64,000 nt of DNA from an uncultured Prevotellaceae bacterium (GTDB lineage: Bacteria > Bacteroidota > Bacteroidia > Bacteroidales > Bacteroidaceae), in NCBI GenBank assembly GCA_902792635.1, contig CADBAG010000004.1, positions 1 to 64,000 on the forward strand, in the 5' to 3' direction. Below, piece after piece: positions 18,314-27,238 of the stretch; position 1 is the stretch's first letter, and every line of letters begins with the position of its first letter. The translations under genes and the position numbers were made by a program. The notes under the pieces are model-generated. The model saw only the letters and a list, made by a program, of their open reading frames with translations, was not told where the DNA came from and ran no database searches.

Positions 18314-18637
18314 CTTTTCGGGTTGATAGCGTTACACAGCCTCGAAGAGGCTGACTCTACATAACCCCAGGCAAGGAGCGCAGCGACGTAGCCTGGGGTG
18401 AGAAGCGTATGGGCTTGTTTAGCTGAATTCCTGCCTCGGAGAGGCAGACTGCACGATAGTGCGTAATGCTTTTAATGGATTGTACCCAACATAGCGCGCC
18501 TAAGGCGCATTCAGCCTCTACGAGGCTGGAAATCAGTCAAATTGTTCTCAGCCTCAACCCCAGACTGCAGTCGCTATCGCTCCTTTAGTCTGGGGTTATG
18601 AAAGAGTGTGCCTCTCCGAGGCACTCATCATCCCGAG
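18314..18637. repeat. Composite palindromic element, copy D
   Basis: Lies in the 481-bp gap between GH31 and GH2. It has the same module order as copy C, beginning TTTTCGGGTTGAT and ending ATCATCCCGA. Its left inner hairpin has stem CCCCAGGC/GCCTGGGG (18365-18398), whereas the inverted partner has CCCCAGACT/AGTCTGGGG (18558-18595): different sequence, pairing kept. Confidence 0.9.
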
Positions 18638-18665
18638 ATTCAGAAGAATCTTTTATAACCTTCTC

Positions 18666-18702
18666 GGTTGGTGGCCGCCATTAGGGGACCACCCCAGCAA
18701 CC
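18666..18702 (-). terminator. Possible hairpin after the GH31 gene
   Basis: GGTTGGTGG and CCACCCCAGCAACC can pair just 3' of the GH31 stop on the minus strand. There is no T run, so it may only mark a 3' end or processing site. Confidence 0.35.
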
Positions 18703-18710
18703 AATACAGA

Positions 18711-21650
18711 TTACAGATTGACCTTGACAGCCTTGCCGCTATATTTCACGACCTTGCCCTCAACATTGTTGTCGATATTCACGCCACGAGCATGATCCTT
18801 GTCGACGAGCACGACATTGAACCGGCGGTTCTTCAGCATACCGTTAAAGCTGCCCTTGCGCGGAGAAATGGTAAGCGTTTTGGCGGCATCATTCCATGAG
18901 AACGTGATGGTGGCATACTTACCTTTCTCGTAGTTGTAGTTGGTGCCTTCATCCTCATAGAGCGTGAACGTGGCATCCTTACCTGCAAAGACATAGAGGT
19001 TGATAAGCTCTGCGGGCTTCTCGTCGCTCCACTCCATTTCCGGGCCAACGGGCAGGATACTGCCTTCAGGTACATAGACCGGGATGTGATTGTAAGGTGC
19101 TGCTGCCATGACCGTCTCGCCGCCGACAAAATGACGACCCGTATAGAAGTCGTACCAGCCACACTGCTCGGGCAGATAAACCGAGCGGTAGCGGGCTTTA
19201 TATGCTGTCACCGGACAAGCCATAAGCGCCGGTCCGAACATCCACTGATCTTTAATATCATATACCTTGCTGTCACCGTTGAAGTCCATCACGAGAGCAC
19301 GCATCATCGTGTAGTCGTTGAAGTGGACGGCACCTGCCATACTGTAGATGTACGGCATGAGACGGTAGCGCAAACGGTCGTACCACACGATAGATTTATA
19401 GGCAGGATGACTCTCCGGCGCAATGTTCCACACCTCACGCAGCGGCCACTGCCCGTGCGTGCGATAGAGCGGTACGAAGCATCCAAGCTCATTCCAGCGT
19501 GTCTGCAGCTCACGCCACTCTTTGAGGTCCTCGTTCTCCACTCCCGTCTGGTCATAGACCTGCTGTGCTTTGACATAACGGTTCTCTACAGAGAAGCCAC
19601 CGAGGTCCATGCCCCAGAACGGCAGTCCGGCGAGGTTATAGTTCAGTCCTGCTGTAATCTGCGCACGCATGTCCTCCCAACGGGTACCGATATCACCACT
19701 CCAGGTTGCCGTTGAGTAACGCTGCTCGCCGGCGAAGCCACTGCGCGTCAACAGGAATACGCGGGTATTAGGATTGACGCTGCGCTGCCCGTTATAGATA
19801 GCGTCGGCATTCGGGATAGAGTAAGCATTGAAATACTCGGTTGTCGTGCCGAGTGCCGTAGGACCGCTCAGTGCCTTACGATACCACATCGGTGTGCAGT
19901 CGCGTACGTTAGGCTCCGAGGCATCCATCCACCAGGCATCGACACCTTTGTTGTAACGCGAATAGAGCCCGCGATCCATCTGGTTCCAGAACATCTTCCG
20001 TGCACCGGCAGAATAAGCATCATAGAACGAGCCGACATATCCTATCCAGTCTTTGATAGAATCAGCGACAGCCTGATGATACATCCATCCATTCTTGTCG
20101 AGTTCTTTATAGTTAGCGGTGTTGGCATAGAACTTCGGCCACACGCTGATCATGAAACGCCCGTGCATGGCGTGCACACTGTCGAGCATAGCCTGCGGGT
20201 TCGGATAACGGCTTCGGTCAAACTCCTGACTGCCCCACTGGTCATCTTTCCAGTAGTTCCAGTCCTGCACGATATTGTCGATAGGGATATGGCGCTTGCG
20301 GAACTCCGCCAACGTCTCCTCCACCTCCTTGCTCGTCTTGTAGCGCTCTCGGCTCTGCCAGAAACCTAAGCTCCACTTCGGGATGAGCGAAGCCTTACCC
20401 GTGAGTGTGCGGTAGCCACTGATGACGTCGTCGAGACTACTGCCGGCGATGAAATAATAGTCGAGATCTTTTGCCATCTCGCTCCAGATAGTGAGCTTCT
20501 GCTGCTCGTCCTCGGGACGGGGAGCAGCGACGCGCAGCCCACAATAAGACACATCTCCATCAGGATACCAATCGATCAGCAGATGATGGCGTTTGCCTTT
20601 CTCCAACCGGATATTGAACTTACAGTAGTTGGGGTTCCACGCCTGTCGCCAGTGTTCCGGCACCACCTCCTGGCCATCCACAAACACCTTCGTGTAGCCG
20701 GCATAGTAGAGCAGGAAACGATAGAGGTTATCCGTCGGCGCCTCCACATACCCTTCGTAGGTCACGTGCGAGCCGTTGAGCTTGAAGCCCTGAGGCAGGG
20801 CAGCCTCACCGAGATCACCCGTCTCCCTCCGTGGGATATCGGGCAGGAGGTACTCGTAATAGATACTGTCCTCATCCCGTTGGATGGTCTTTCCGTCAGC
20901 CTGTGTATATGTCCCCGTGAGATGACCTTTCACACCATTGGCATCATAGAGCGTGAAGGCGCGGTTGAGCTGCAGATAGTCGGCGGGATTGCCGAAACGA
21001 CCATAGCTGTATGCGTCCCACAAGATACCATAGTTGCGGTTGCTCACCACAAAAGGCACCGACACCTTCGTGTTGTATTGATAGAGATCCTCATTCCTGC
21101 CCTTCATATTCAGTTCGTTGGCCTGGTGCTGTCCAAGCCCATAATAGCCTTGCGTGCCGTCGTTGTCGAACTGTAATGTCCAGGTCCAGCCGCGGCGCTG
21201 TTCGGCAGACACCTTCACGCTGTCTACGCCTATCTCTCTCGCGGGGACGGTGAACGGCCTGAGCGTCTTGCCAGCCGTGGCATTCTCTGCCGCGATCTCC
21301 CTGCCTGCGGCATCGAAGAACACCACACGCCCTGTAGACTTGCTCACGCGTGCCCTGACCTCGTTCGTAGAGACATACACGTTGTCGCCGTCCTCCGTGA
21401 CCTTATAGGGAGTTGTGAGCGTCTGAGGAACGATGATGAGACTCTGCTTCTGTGGGAAGGCCGACTCTGCCGTAGCCTCCACACGGATGATCTTCGGGCC
21501 CATCACTTCCAGGCGGACGAGCCGGGGGCCATTGGCATAAGGACGGGTCAATGGTATCGTGACGAAACGCTGCTGACGGGTGAAGCCCGCGGCACCGGCC
21601 GTCAGGAAACCAGCCAGCAGCAAAGCGGAAAATAGGGTACGTTTATTCAT
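18711..21650 (-). CDS. Glycoside hydrolase family 31 with inserted PA14 domain, probable alpha-xylosidase
   Basis: 979 residues from the ATG at 21650 (MNKRTLFSALLLAGFL signal peptide). After the N-terminal beta domain comes a PA14-like insert at about 280-385 (THVTYEGY-like start, YTKVFVDGQEVVPEHW), then the GH31 barrel with nucleophile D576 in WWMDASEPN and acid/base in WSGDIGTRWEDM. Family members with this insert include the alpha-xylosidases of xyloglucan loci and CjXyl31A-like enzymes. Predicted role: remove alpha-1,6-linked xylose from the non-reducing end of xyloglucan oligosaccharides in the periplasm. GH5 lies 38 bp upstream, probably in the same transcript. Confidence 0.92.
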   Translation of the reverse strand: MNKRTLFSALLLAGFLTAGAAGFTRQQRFVTIPLTRPYANGPRLVRLEVMGPKIIRVEATAESAFPQKQSLIIVPQTLTTPYKVTEDGDNVYVSTNEVRARVSKSTGRVVFFDAAGREIAAENATAGKTLRPFTVPAREIGVDSVKVSAEQRRGWTWTLQFDNDGTQGYYGLGQHQANELNMKGRNEDLYQYNTKVSVPFVVSNRNYGILWDAYSYGRFGNPADYLQLNRAFTLYDANGVKGHLTGTYTQADGKTIQRDEDSIYYEYLLPDIPRRETGDLGEAALPQGFKLNGSHVTYEGYVEAPTDNLYRFLLYYAGYTKVFVDGQEVVPEHWRQAWNPNYCKFNIRLEKGKRHHLLIDWYPDGDVSYCGLRVAAPRPEDEQQKLTIWSEMAKDLDYYFIAGSSLDDVISGYRTLTGKASLIPKWSLGFWQSRERYKTSKEVEETLAEFRKRHIPIDNIVQDWNYWKDDQWGSQEFDRSRYPNPQAMLDSVHAMHGRFMISVWPKFYANTANYKELDKNGWMYHQAVADSIKDWIGYVGSFYDAYSAGARKMFWNQMDRGLYSRYNKGVDAWWMDASEPNVRDCTPMWYRKALSGPTALGTTTEYFNAYSIPNADAIYNGQRSVNPNTRVFLLTRSGFAGEQRYSTATWSGDIGTRWEDMRAQITAGLNYNLAGLPFWGMDLGGFSVENRYVKAQQVYDQTGVENEDLKEWRELQTRWNELGCFVPLYRTHGQWPLREVWNIAPESHPAYKSIVWYDRLRYRLMPYIYSMAGAVHFNDYTMMRALVMDFNGDSKVYDIKDQWMFGPALMACPVTAYKARYRSVYLPEQCGWYDFYTGRHFVGGETVMAAAPYNHIPVYVPEGSILPVGPEMEWSDEKPAELINLYVFAGKDATFTLYEDEGTNYNYEKGKYATITFSWNDAAKTLTISPRKGSFNGMLKNRRFNVVLVDKDHARGVNIDNNVEGKVVKYSGKAVKVNL

Positions 21651-21688
21651 ATTTCTTTTCAATAGAACCGTCATTCAAATACTGTTAT

Positions 21689-23143
21689 TTACTTGATGAT
21701 CTTCCTCCCTTTGTAGATATAGATTCCTCGGGGAAGGCTGATATTATGGATATCTTTCACTTCCTTTGCAACAACACGCCCACAGCAGTCGTACACATTG
21801 TCACTCTCCAGCGTAAGAACCGTTGAGGTCCTGATAGCTGCCGTAGCGGACGGCTCGGGATAGATCGTGTTGAAAGTCGCCTGGGCAGCCTCAACCCCTT
21901 CCTGGATACCATCGAGGTCATAATCGTCCCCCACCGTCAAGTTGGCACGGTCGACAATTTTATAACCATTGTTGTTGATATCCCAGCAGATGGGGATCAT
22001 GCCGGCCGTCATCGCATAGTCGGTCGTAAAGTTGTACCAGTACTGCCGACTTTCATTATGCTTGGCCTGATTGCCCTGCGTCGTTGAGAGTGTCCGTTCC
22101 CTAGCACCATACTCGCCGAGGATCACCGGATATCCTTTATCCACAAAGGCAGTCTTCATATTGTTGAAAGCCGTCTGCACGGCCTGCTGCTCACTCGTTG
22201 TGCCCACACGACCAGCGGAAGCCCGGGCAGGAGCATGACCCGTCCAATAATATTCCATCATCCCCCAGGAAGCGTCTTCCGTCATCTGACAGAAACGGTA
22301 AGGATCGTATCCGTGGATCTCTACCATCAGGCGTTCAGAGGCTGGGTCCTTCAGTTTGGAGACGTCGAAAAACTTAACCGTCTTTACTGCGTTGACCATC
22401 GGTCCCTGGACGATGAGCACGCGCTGCGCATTGTTGCCACCTGTGGCACGGACGGCGTCGATAAACACTTGCTCATATTCGAGGATACGGTTGGTGAAAG
22501 CTGTCTCGTTGACATCGCTGTCGTCATTATACGCGTTCACCATCAAGGTGCCCTGGGCATCCGGACTGGCGCCACCGACCCCCGGCTCGTTCATGCCGGC
22601 AAAGAGCAGGTGACCGTCATAATCCCGGAAGGCGGTAGCAATGTTCGTCCAGAGCAAGCGCAACTGCTCTTTCTTCTTCTCCACATCGGCACCGGTCGTG
22701 AAACCGTCATATTCGAGCCAGCCTCCATCCCAATGGTCATTGAGGATGACGAAGAGCCCGTCCTTGATGCAATAGTCTACGATCTCCTTCACCCTTGCCA
22801 GCCAGTCGGGATCAATGGTCATCGTCGTAGTCTCTTTCAGATGTCCCATGACCCAAGAGCAAGGGATACGCACGGTCTTGAACCCACTGCGCTTGACGAG
22901 GTCGATGACCTCCTGCGTCGTCTTTGTCGACTGCCACGATGTCTCCGCAGCTGTACCGGCGTTATCGGTGAAGTTGTCTGCACTGGAACCCGCCTCCAAG
23001 GTGTTGCCGAGGTTCCAGCCCGGTGCCATATAATAAGCCGTCTCCGCCGCGTTGAGCCCACACACCGACAGGCGGGGGTTATCCTGAGCATGCGCCGTGG
23101 CCAAACCACAAGCCAAGATCAATGAGAGATATATCTTCTTCAT
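21689..23143 (-). CDS. Glycoside hydrolase family 5 endo-glucanase with C-terminal sorting-like tail
   Basis: 484 residues, signal peptide MKKIYLSLILACGLATAHA. The TIM barrel shows PGWNLGNTLE, KTVRIPCSW, LNDHWDGGW, acid/base E186 in GMNEP and nucleophile E344 in ILGEYGA; the overall pattern resembles subfamily GH5_4 (endo-glucanase, xyloglucanase, lichenase). After the barrel, residues from about 440 to the end (NVYDCCGRVV ... LPRGIYIYKGRKIIK) look like the C-terminal sorting domain of type IX secretion cargo or its Prevotella relatives. Predicted to cut the glucan backbone outside the cell. Substrate and export route are inferences. Confidence 0.9.
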   Translation of the reverse strand: MKKIYLSLILACGLATAHAQDNPRLSVCGLNAAETAYYMAPGWNLGNTLEAGSSADNFTDNAGTAAETSWQSTKTTQEVIDLVKRSGFKTVRIPCSWVMGHLKETTTMTIDPDWLARVKEIVDYCIKDGLFVILNDHWDGGWLEYDGFTTGADVEKKKEQLRLLWTNIATAFRDYDGHLLFAGMNEPGVGGASPDAQGTLMVNAYNDDSDVNETAFTNRILEYEQVFIDAVRATGGNNAQRVLIVQGPMVNAVKTVKFFDVSKLKDPASERLMVEIHGYDPYRFCQMTEDASWGMMEYYWTGHAPARASAGRVGTTSEQQAVQTAFNNMKTAFVDKGYPVILGEYGARERTLSTTQGNQAKHNESRQYWYNFTTDYAMTAGMIPICWDINNNGYKIVDRANLTVGDDYDLDGIQEGVEAAQATFNTIYPEPSATAAIRTSTVLTLESDNVYDCCGRVVAKEVKDIHNISLPRGIYIYKGRKIIK

Positions 23144-23200
23144 ATTAAATAGAAACTATCACGGGGGCACGTTAATTGCGTGTCCCCATGAAATAAACAA

Positions 23201-25300
23201 TTAATGGATCTTACCAGGCGTCTCGACCTTGTTGATTGTCACCTTCACCTTTGAAGGATCCTCAAGGTCTTTCCACAGATTATAAAGTTCGATGGACCAT
23301 ACCATCGCGCCTTTGCACTCACCGGGGAGCGTAGCGAAGACGGTGTACGTACCGTCTTTCGTCACCGTGGCACGTCCGTAGCTGCTGCCGCCCCAGTAGG
23401 AAGGACTCCAGTCGGCGTCGGCATAGCTCAGCTCCGTGCGGTAAGCCTTCGAAGCGCCTGCCTTGAGGTTACCGTCAATACCCGAGATCGTGAACGTCAC
23501 AGCCATGTTACCATAGAAATGGAGGGCGGACGCATCGGCGCCATTGGCTTTCGTTTCGCCATACTCGTTATAGATCTCGATACGTCCATCTACATCATTA
23601 CCGTCCTTGTTGACGAAGGCTGTCTTCGAATAGTCCATAGCGAATGTCGGATCGGGGTCGAGGGAGATGTTCACGATCTCTGCCTTCACCTTGGACGGGT
23701 CTGCGAGCTCATTGTACAGGTTCTTGATATCAACGCAGAAGACGACTGCTCCCGAAGCCGCTTTAGCGGTCTCCATCCAGACGGTATAGGTACCATCTCC
23801 CGTCACGTTGGCATCGTACTTGGCATCAGTGCCCTCCCCCGACAGGCCGGACCAGCGGCTGGGATCCCAACCGGAAGCAGCATACTCAAGACCGGCGATG
23901 TTGCTCTTGGCAGCTCCCGATTTATAATTGCCGTCAAGGCCACTGAGCTTGAATGTCACAGCCATCGCCTTGTTAAACTTCAGAGAAGACAGGTCAATGA
24001 CAGACCCACTCGTCTTGGTCTGTCCGTACTCATTGTAGATCTCCAGGCGGAGGGAGCCCTCATTATCGACAACGAGGAGCTTGCTGTTGTCGGAAGGTTT
24101 CAGCTCCGAGTAAGGTCTTACCGTGCGCACGGGGACGCCATAGTGGCGCAGGGAGTTGCCGTTCTTCACGATTCCCTGCGCATCGAACGTCAGGGTATTG
24201 GCATAGTCGGCATTGACCTCACTCTGTGTGCCTGTCCAATAGAAAGCCTTGCCGTCGTCGATGATCTTCTTCCCGTCGCGATAACCCGTGTAAGGCAGGA
24301 AGATGGAGTTGCCATTGGCTCCCGTGAAGCGGATTCCCTGCACCCCATTGACGGTCTCGATCTTCTTGGAAGTATTGTTGATGAGTTCCTTCACCTGTGC
24401 CAGGGTCGGCATCTCACTCAAGAGGGGGAAGTCGCCGTCGACAGACACGCCATTGGTGACATCAAACTCACCGTTGGCGATATTCCCCGAGGGGAAGTCG
24501 ACATTGTCCTGCGAGTAGTTCTCCGCCGTGGCATCGCCATAGCCGAAATAAGCGCCTACGCCTTCCTCGCTCTCGGCGCCAAGGTTGTACTTAGCCCAGG
24601 TCACGGAGAGGCCGAGGTCCACATACTCCATCTCCTGCGTCTTCGTCGTCAACTCCTTCGTATCACCGAAGACATAGCCGTCGCCCACCTTCACGTAAGC
24701 GGCATAATAATATTTGGTGCCGGGGAGCAGTCCGCCCACCGTCGTGAGGTCAAAGTCACGGGCCTCGGCAAGATTGTCCTTGCTCATGCTGATCTTCAAG
24801 CCCTTCTCCGGATTGCTGAGTCCTTCGAGCCCGAAATAGTCGGCGCTGAAAGAAGCCTTTGTATAAGACACGTCCTGCGCATCCTTCGTGATCGCTTTAG
24901 CGTTGGTAGCCACAAAGGTCTTAGTCTCACCATATTTATATACCTTGTTCTGGAGGCACACATAGGTAGCATAGTTGTAGGTCGTTCCCGTATGCAGCCC
25001 CGTGAGCTGAGCCTTGATCGTGTCGTTGGAGAAAGTTCCTACGACTTTCGTACCGCCATTAGTCGGATCAGCAGACGTGCTGTAGACCACACCGACCTCA
25101 TAAGAGGTAGCATTGGCATGACTCAGATCTTTGACCGTTCCGTCGATGGCAGCGCTGACCGCCGTCACACTGGCGTCGCCCGTCGTGATCTCTGTAATCA
25201 GCGGCGTCGTGGAAGCAGCGTAGTCTTCCTCATCGGAGCAAGCCGTCAGCGCGAGTGCTCCCGTGAGCAACAAGATACCCGATAGATATTTGATTTTCAT
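23201..25300 (-). CDS. Surface lipoprotein with duplicated C-terminal module (putative glycan-binding protein)
   Basis: 699 residues with lipobox ALTAC (Cys21) followed by acidic residues, as for surface-exposed Bacteroidetes lipoproteins. Two fibronectin/Ig-like domains (about 32-130 and 133-219) are followed by a YVDLGLSVTWAKYNLGA module (225-396) of the Fibrobacter-type paralogous-domain kind, and then a tandem duplication (about 408-547 and 559-692). Each repeat has R(L/I)EIYNEYG(Q/E)TK, W(D/S)PS and DPSKVK motifs. Position between the SusD-like genes and GH5 suggests glycan capture at the cell surface, but no ligand residues can be assigned. Confidence 0.75.
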   Translation of the reverse strand: MKIKYLSGILLLTGALALTACSDEEDYAASTTPLITEITTGDASVTAVSAAIDGTVKDLSHANATSYEVGVVYSTSADPTNGGTKVVGTFSNDTIKAQLTGLHTGTTYNYATYVCLQNKVYKYGETKTFVATNAKAITKDAQDVSYTKASFSADYFGLEGLSNPEKGLKISMSKDNLAEARDFDLTTVGGLLPGTKYYYAAYVKVGDGYVFGDTKELTTKTQEMEYVDLGLSVTWAKYNLGAESEEGVGAYFGYGDATAENYSQDNVDFPSGNIANGEFDVTNGVSVDGDFPLLSEMPTLAQVKELINNTSKKIETVNGVQGIRFTGANGNSIFLPYTGYRDGKKIIDDGKAFYWTGTQSEVNADYANTLTFDAQGIVKNGNSLRHYGVPVRTVRPYSELKPSDNSKLLVVDNEGSLRLEIYNEYGQTKTSGSVIDLSSLKFNKAMAVTFKLSGLDGNYKSGAAKSNIAGLEYAASGWDPSRWSGLSGEGTDAKYDANVTGDGTYTVWMETAKAASGAVVFCVDIKNLYNELADPSKVKAEIVNISLDPDPTFAMDYSKTAFVNKDGNDVDGRIEIYNEYGETKANGADASALHFYGNMAVTFTISGIDGNLKAGASKAYRTELSYADADWSPSYWGGSSYGRATVTKDGTYTVFATLPGECKGAMVWSIELYNLWKDLEDPSKVKVTINKVETPGKIH

Positions 25301-25376
25301 AGTGTTTTTCTATTAAGATTTGTGTTCCTTATAAGTGTTTCCGGAAGGAGAGCCCCATCGGGCTCCCCCACACTCC

Positions 25377-27227
25377 TTATCTTCTGCGCGCGTGCCGTTT
25401 GGCTGAAGGTTTGACGAACGGTGCTCCCGTATCCATCTTCACCTGGATCGTGACAGCGATCGACTTCGAGAAAACAAACTTCGGAGCGTCGCCTGCTGTG
25501 GCCCCCCATGGATTGAGGATATATCGGCGGGCACAAGCGTCTGCCGGCTTGTAGGTGTCACCATAGCCGCGGTCGATGTCTGCATCGTTGAACGCAATGC
25601 TCTGGCCGTCGACCTTGATGTCCGTCACGACGATATCACAATTAGGATGATCCTTCAGGATCTTAGCCACGTCGAGGTAAAGGCCATACGGATTGTTGCT
25701 GGCGCCATTGAGCGTTATCGTGTACGTGCCATCCTGCCCATCGGTGATAAAGACTTCATCGCTGGCCTGGGCCGTCCAGCCGGTATCGAAGAAATGGAGG
25801 CTGGAAGCAAACGTCGTCTTCGCGCCGGCGCGTACGACCTTCCATTGGTAACCGATATACTGATAGAAGTTGCCCTGGTCGTCATATTCGCGTGCACCCC
25901 AGGTGATGTTGTCCAGTGCCCCTGTCTGTGCATCACAGTTGACAGCCTGAGAGAAGCCGAGCAGACGCAGCTGACCCTCATTGCCTGTCAGTACGGCACG
26001 TCCATCCTTAGACAACTGCACGGTAGGCAGCGCCGGGGTGAAAGTATAGACACCGTCACTGCTGAGCGAATAGGTGCCATCCGAAGTGGTGCCGTCGGGC
26101 TTCGTGAATGAGTAAGTGTGCTTACTGCTATTGAGCGTGATAGAGATATCCTCGAGATTGTCGATAGCCTCAACGCCCGACACATTCTTCTCTGTCGTGT
26201 TCTCATCCTTGCCGTACCAGTCGAAGCCGGTAAGCTTGTAAGTGATGATCCTGTCGTTCTTCGGCTCTACGAAGTCGCGCCAGCCCTCCTCAAGGGTCGG
26301 TGTGTATTCAACCTCCGGGGCTTTGTAGTTGTCCGCATAATCTTTGGCGACGAAGTTGAACACGAGCCACCACTTGCCTTCACCCGACGTGTTCGGGTTA
26401 CGGAGCATCGCCACACGCAGCTGGTTCTCCGTCAGCGTCACGATATGGATATCTTTCGACCAGTCGGTGGCATCTCCATGGTTGTCCCAGGCTGAGGTGT
26501 GCGGGATCTGCATGTCGGTGAGGTTCAGCCTGTGGTTCTCCGTATCGAGCAGGAACGTGCCTTTTGTGTCCGTTGCCGTGCCGTCGTCATCGACACGGTG
26601 CAGCGTCACGTTAGCGCCGTTCTTCAAGTCAAAGGTCCAGGTCGTCTTGGCATATTGGCTCGTAGCGCTTTCCGCCATACCTCCACCGCCATAACTCGGA
26701 TCCCAGTTAGAGGTGAAGTTGTTCCATTCGGCATTGGAGGCGCTGGGGTCGCCATAAGACAGTTCACCCGAGCAGAGGCCGTAGTTGCCGTTGTCAGGGA
26801 TCCAGGTCTTCGCCTGGCCCACACCTCCGGTGAGGTTCGTGTACAGCTCATCGTTGACGAAACCGGCATAGAAGTTGTCGATCGTGAAGTGCGCCGTGTC
26901 ACCATAGACCACGCCACCACGCGTCTCCACGCCGAAGAGCACGTCATAAGTGCCGGGGAACGGCATGTCGAGCTCTACCTCTTTCTCCTGGGAGCGGCCC
27001 TGCGGCTCGATCCAGTTCACCTGGTACTGATCCGCCATAAGGCTCTTGAGGTAGACGATGTTGGGGTTGTTGCTGTCATGGGTAATACTGAACGCCTTAC
27101 CCTCTACCAGGTCGGCTGAGGTGACATCCTTGTCGCCCAGGTCATACTCGTCGGGCGTACAGGCTGCAAAGCCTAAGAGCACGAGCAGTACGCCAGCGAG
27201 ACCGTATATGTATTTGTTGATTTTCAT
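25377..27227 (-). CDS. Surface lipoprotein, putative SGBP-B-type glycan-binding protein
   Basis: 616 residues from MKINKYIYGL at 27227; the upstream ATG overlaps the susD stop. Lipobox GFAAC (Cys23). The N-terminal part has a PKD-like repeat (FPGTYDVLFGVETRGGVVYGD), and a NWDPSYGGGGM motif at about 180 resembles the W(D/S)PS motifs of the next lipoprotein. It occupies the place right after susD where surface glycan-binding proteins lie in many polysaccharide loci. It ends in a basic tail (KRHARRR), which is odd for an exported protein. Ligand unknown. Confidence 0.75.
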   Translation of the reverse strand: MKINKYIYGLAGVLLVLLGFAACTPDEYDLGDKDVTSADLVEGKAFSITHDSNNPNIVYLKSLMADQYQVNWIEPQGRSQEKEVELDMPFPGTYDVLFGVETRGGVVYGDTAHFTIDNFYAGFVNDELYTNLTGGVGQAKTWIPDNGNYGLCSGELSYGDPSASNAEWNNFTSNWDPSYGGGGMAESATSQYAKTTWTFDLKNGANVTLHRVDDDGTATDTKGTFLLDTENHRLNLTDMQIPHTSAWDNHGDATDWSKDIHIVTLTENQLRVAMLRNPNTSGEGKWWLVFNFVAKDYADNYKAPEVEYTPTLEEGWRDFVEPKNDRIITYKLTGFDWYGKDENTTEKNVSGVEAIDNLEDISITLNSSKHTYSFTKPDGTTSDGTYSLSSDGVYTFTPALPTVQLSKDGRAVLTGNEGQLRLLGFSQAVNCDAQTGALDNITWGAREYDDQGNFYQYIGYQWKVVRAGAKTTFASSLHFFDTGWTAQASDEVFITDGQDGTYTITLNGASNNPYGLYLDVAKILKDHPNCDIVVTDIKVDGQSIAFNDADIDRGYGDTYKPADACARRYILNPWGATAGDAPKFVFSKSIAVTIQVKMDTGAPFVKPSAKRHARRR

Positions 27228-27238
27228 AGTTGTTTTCT

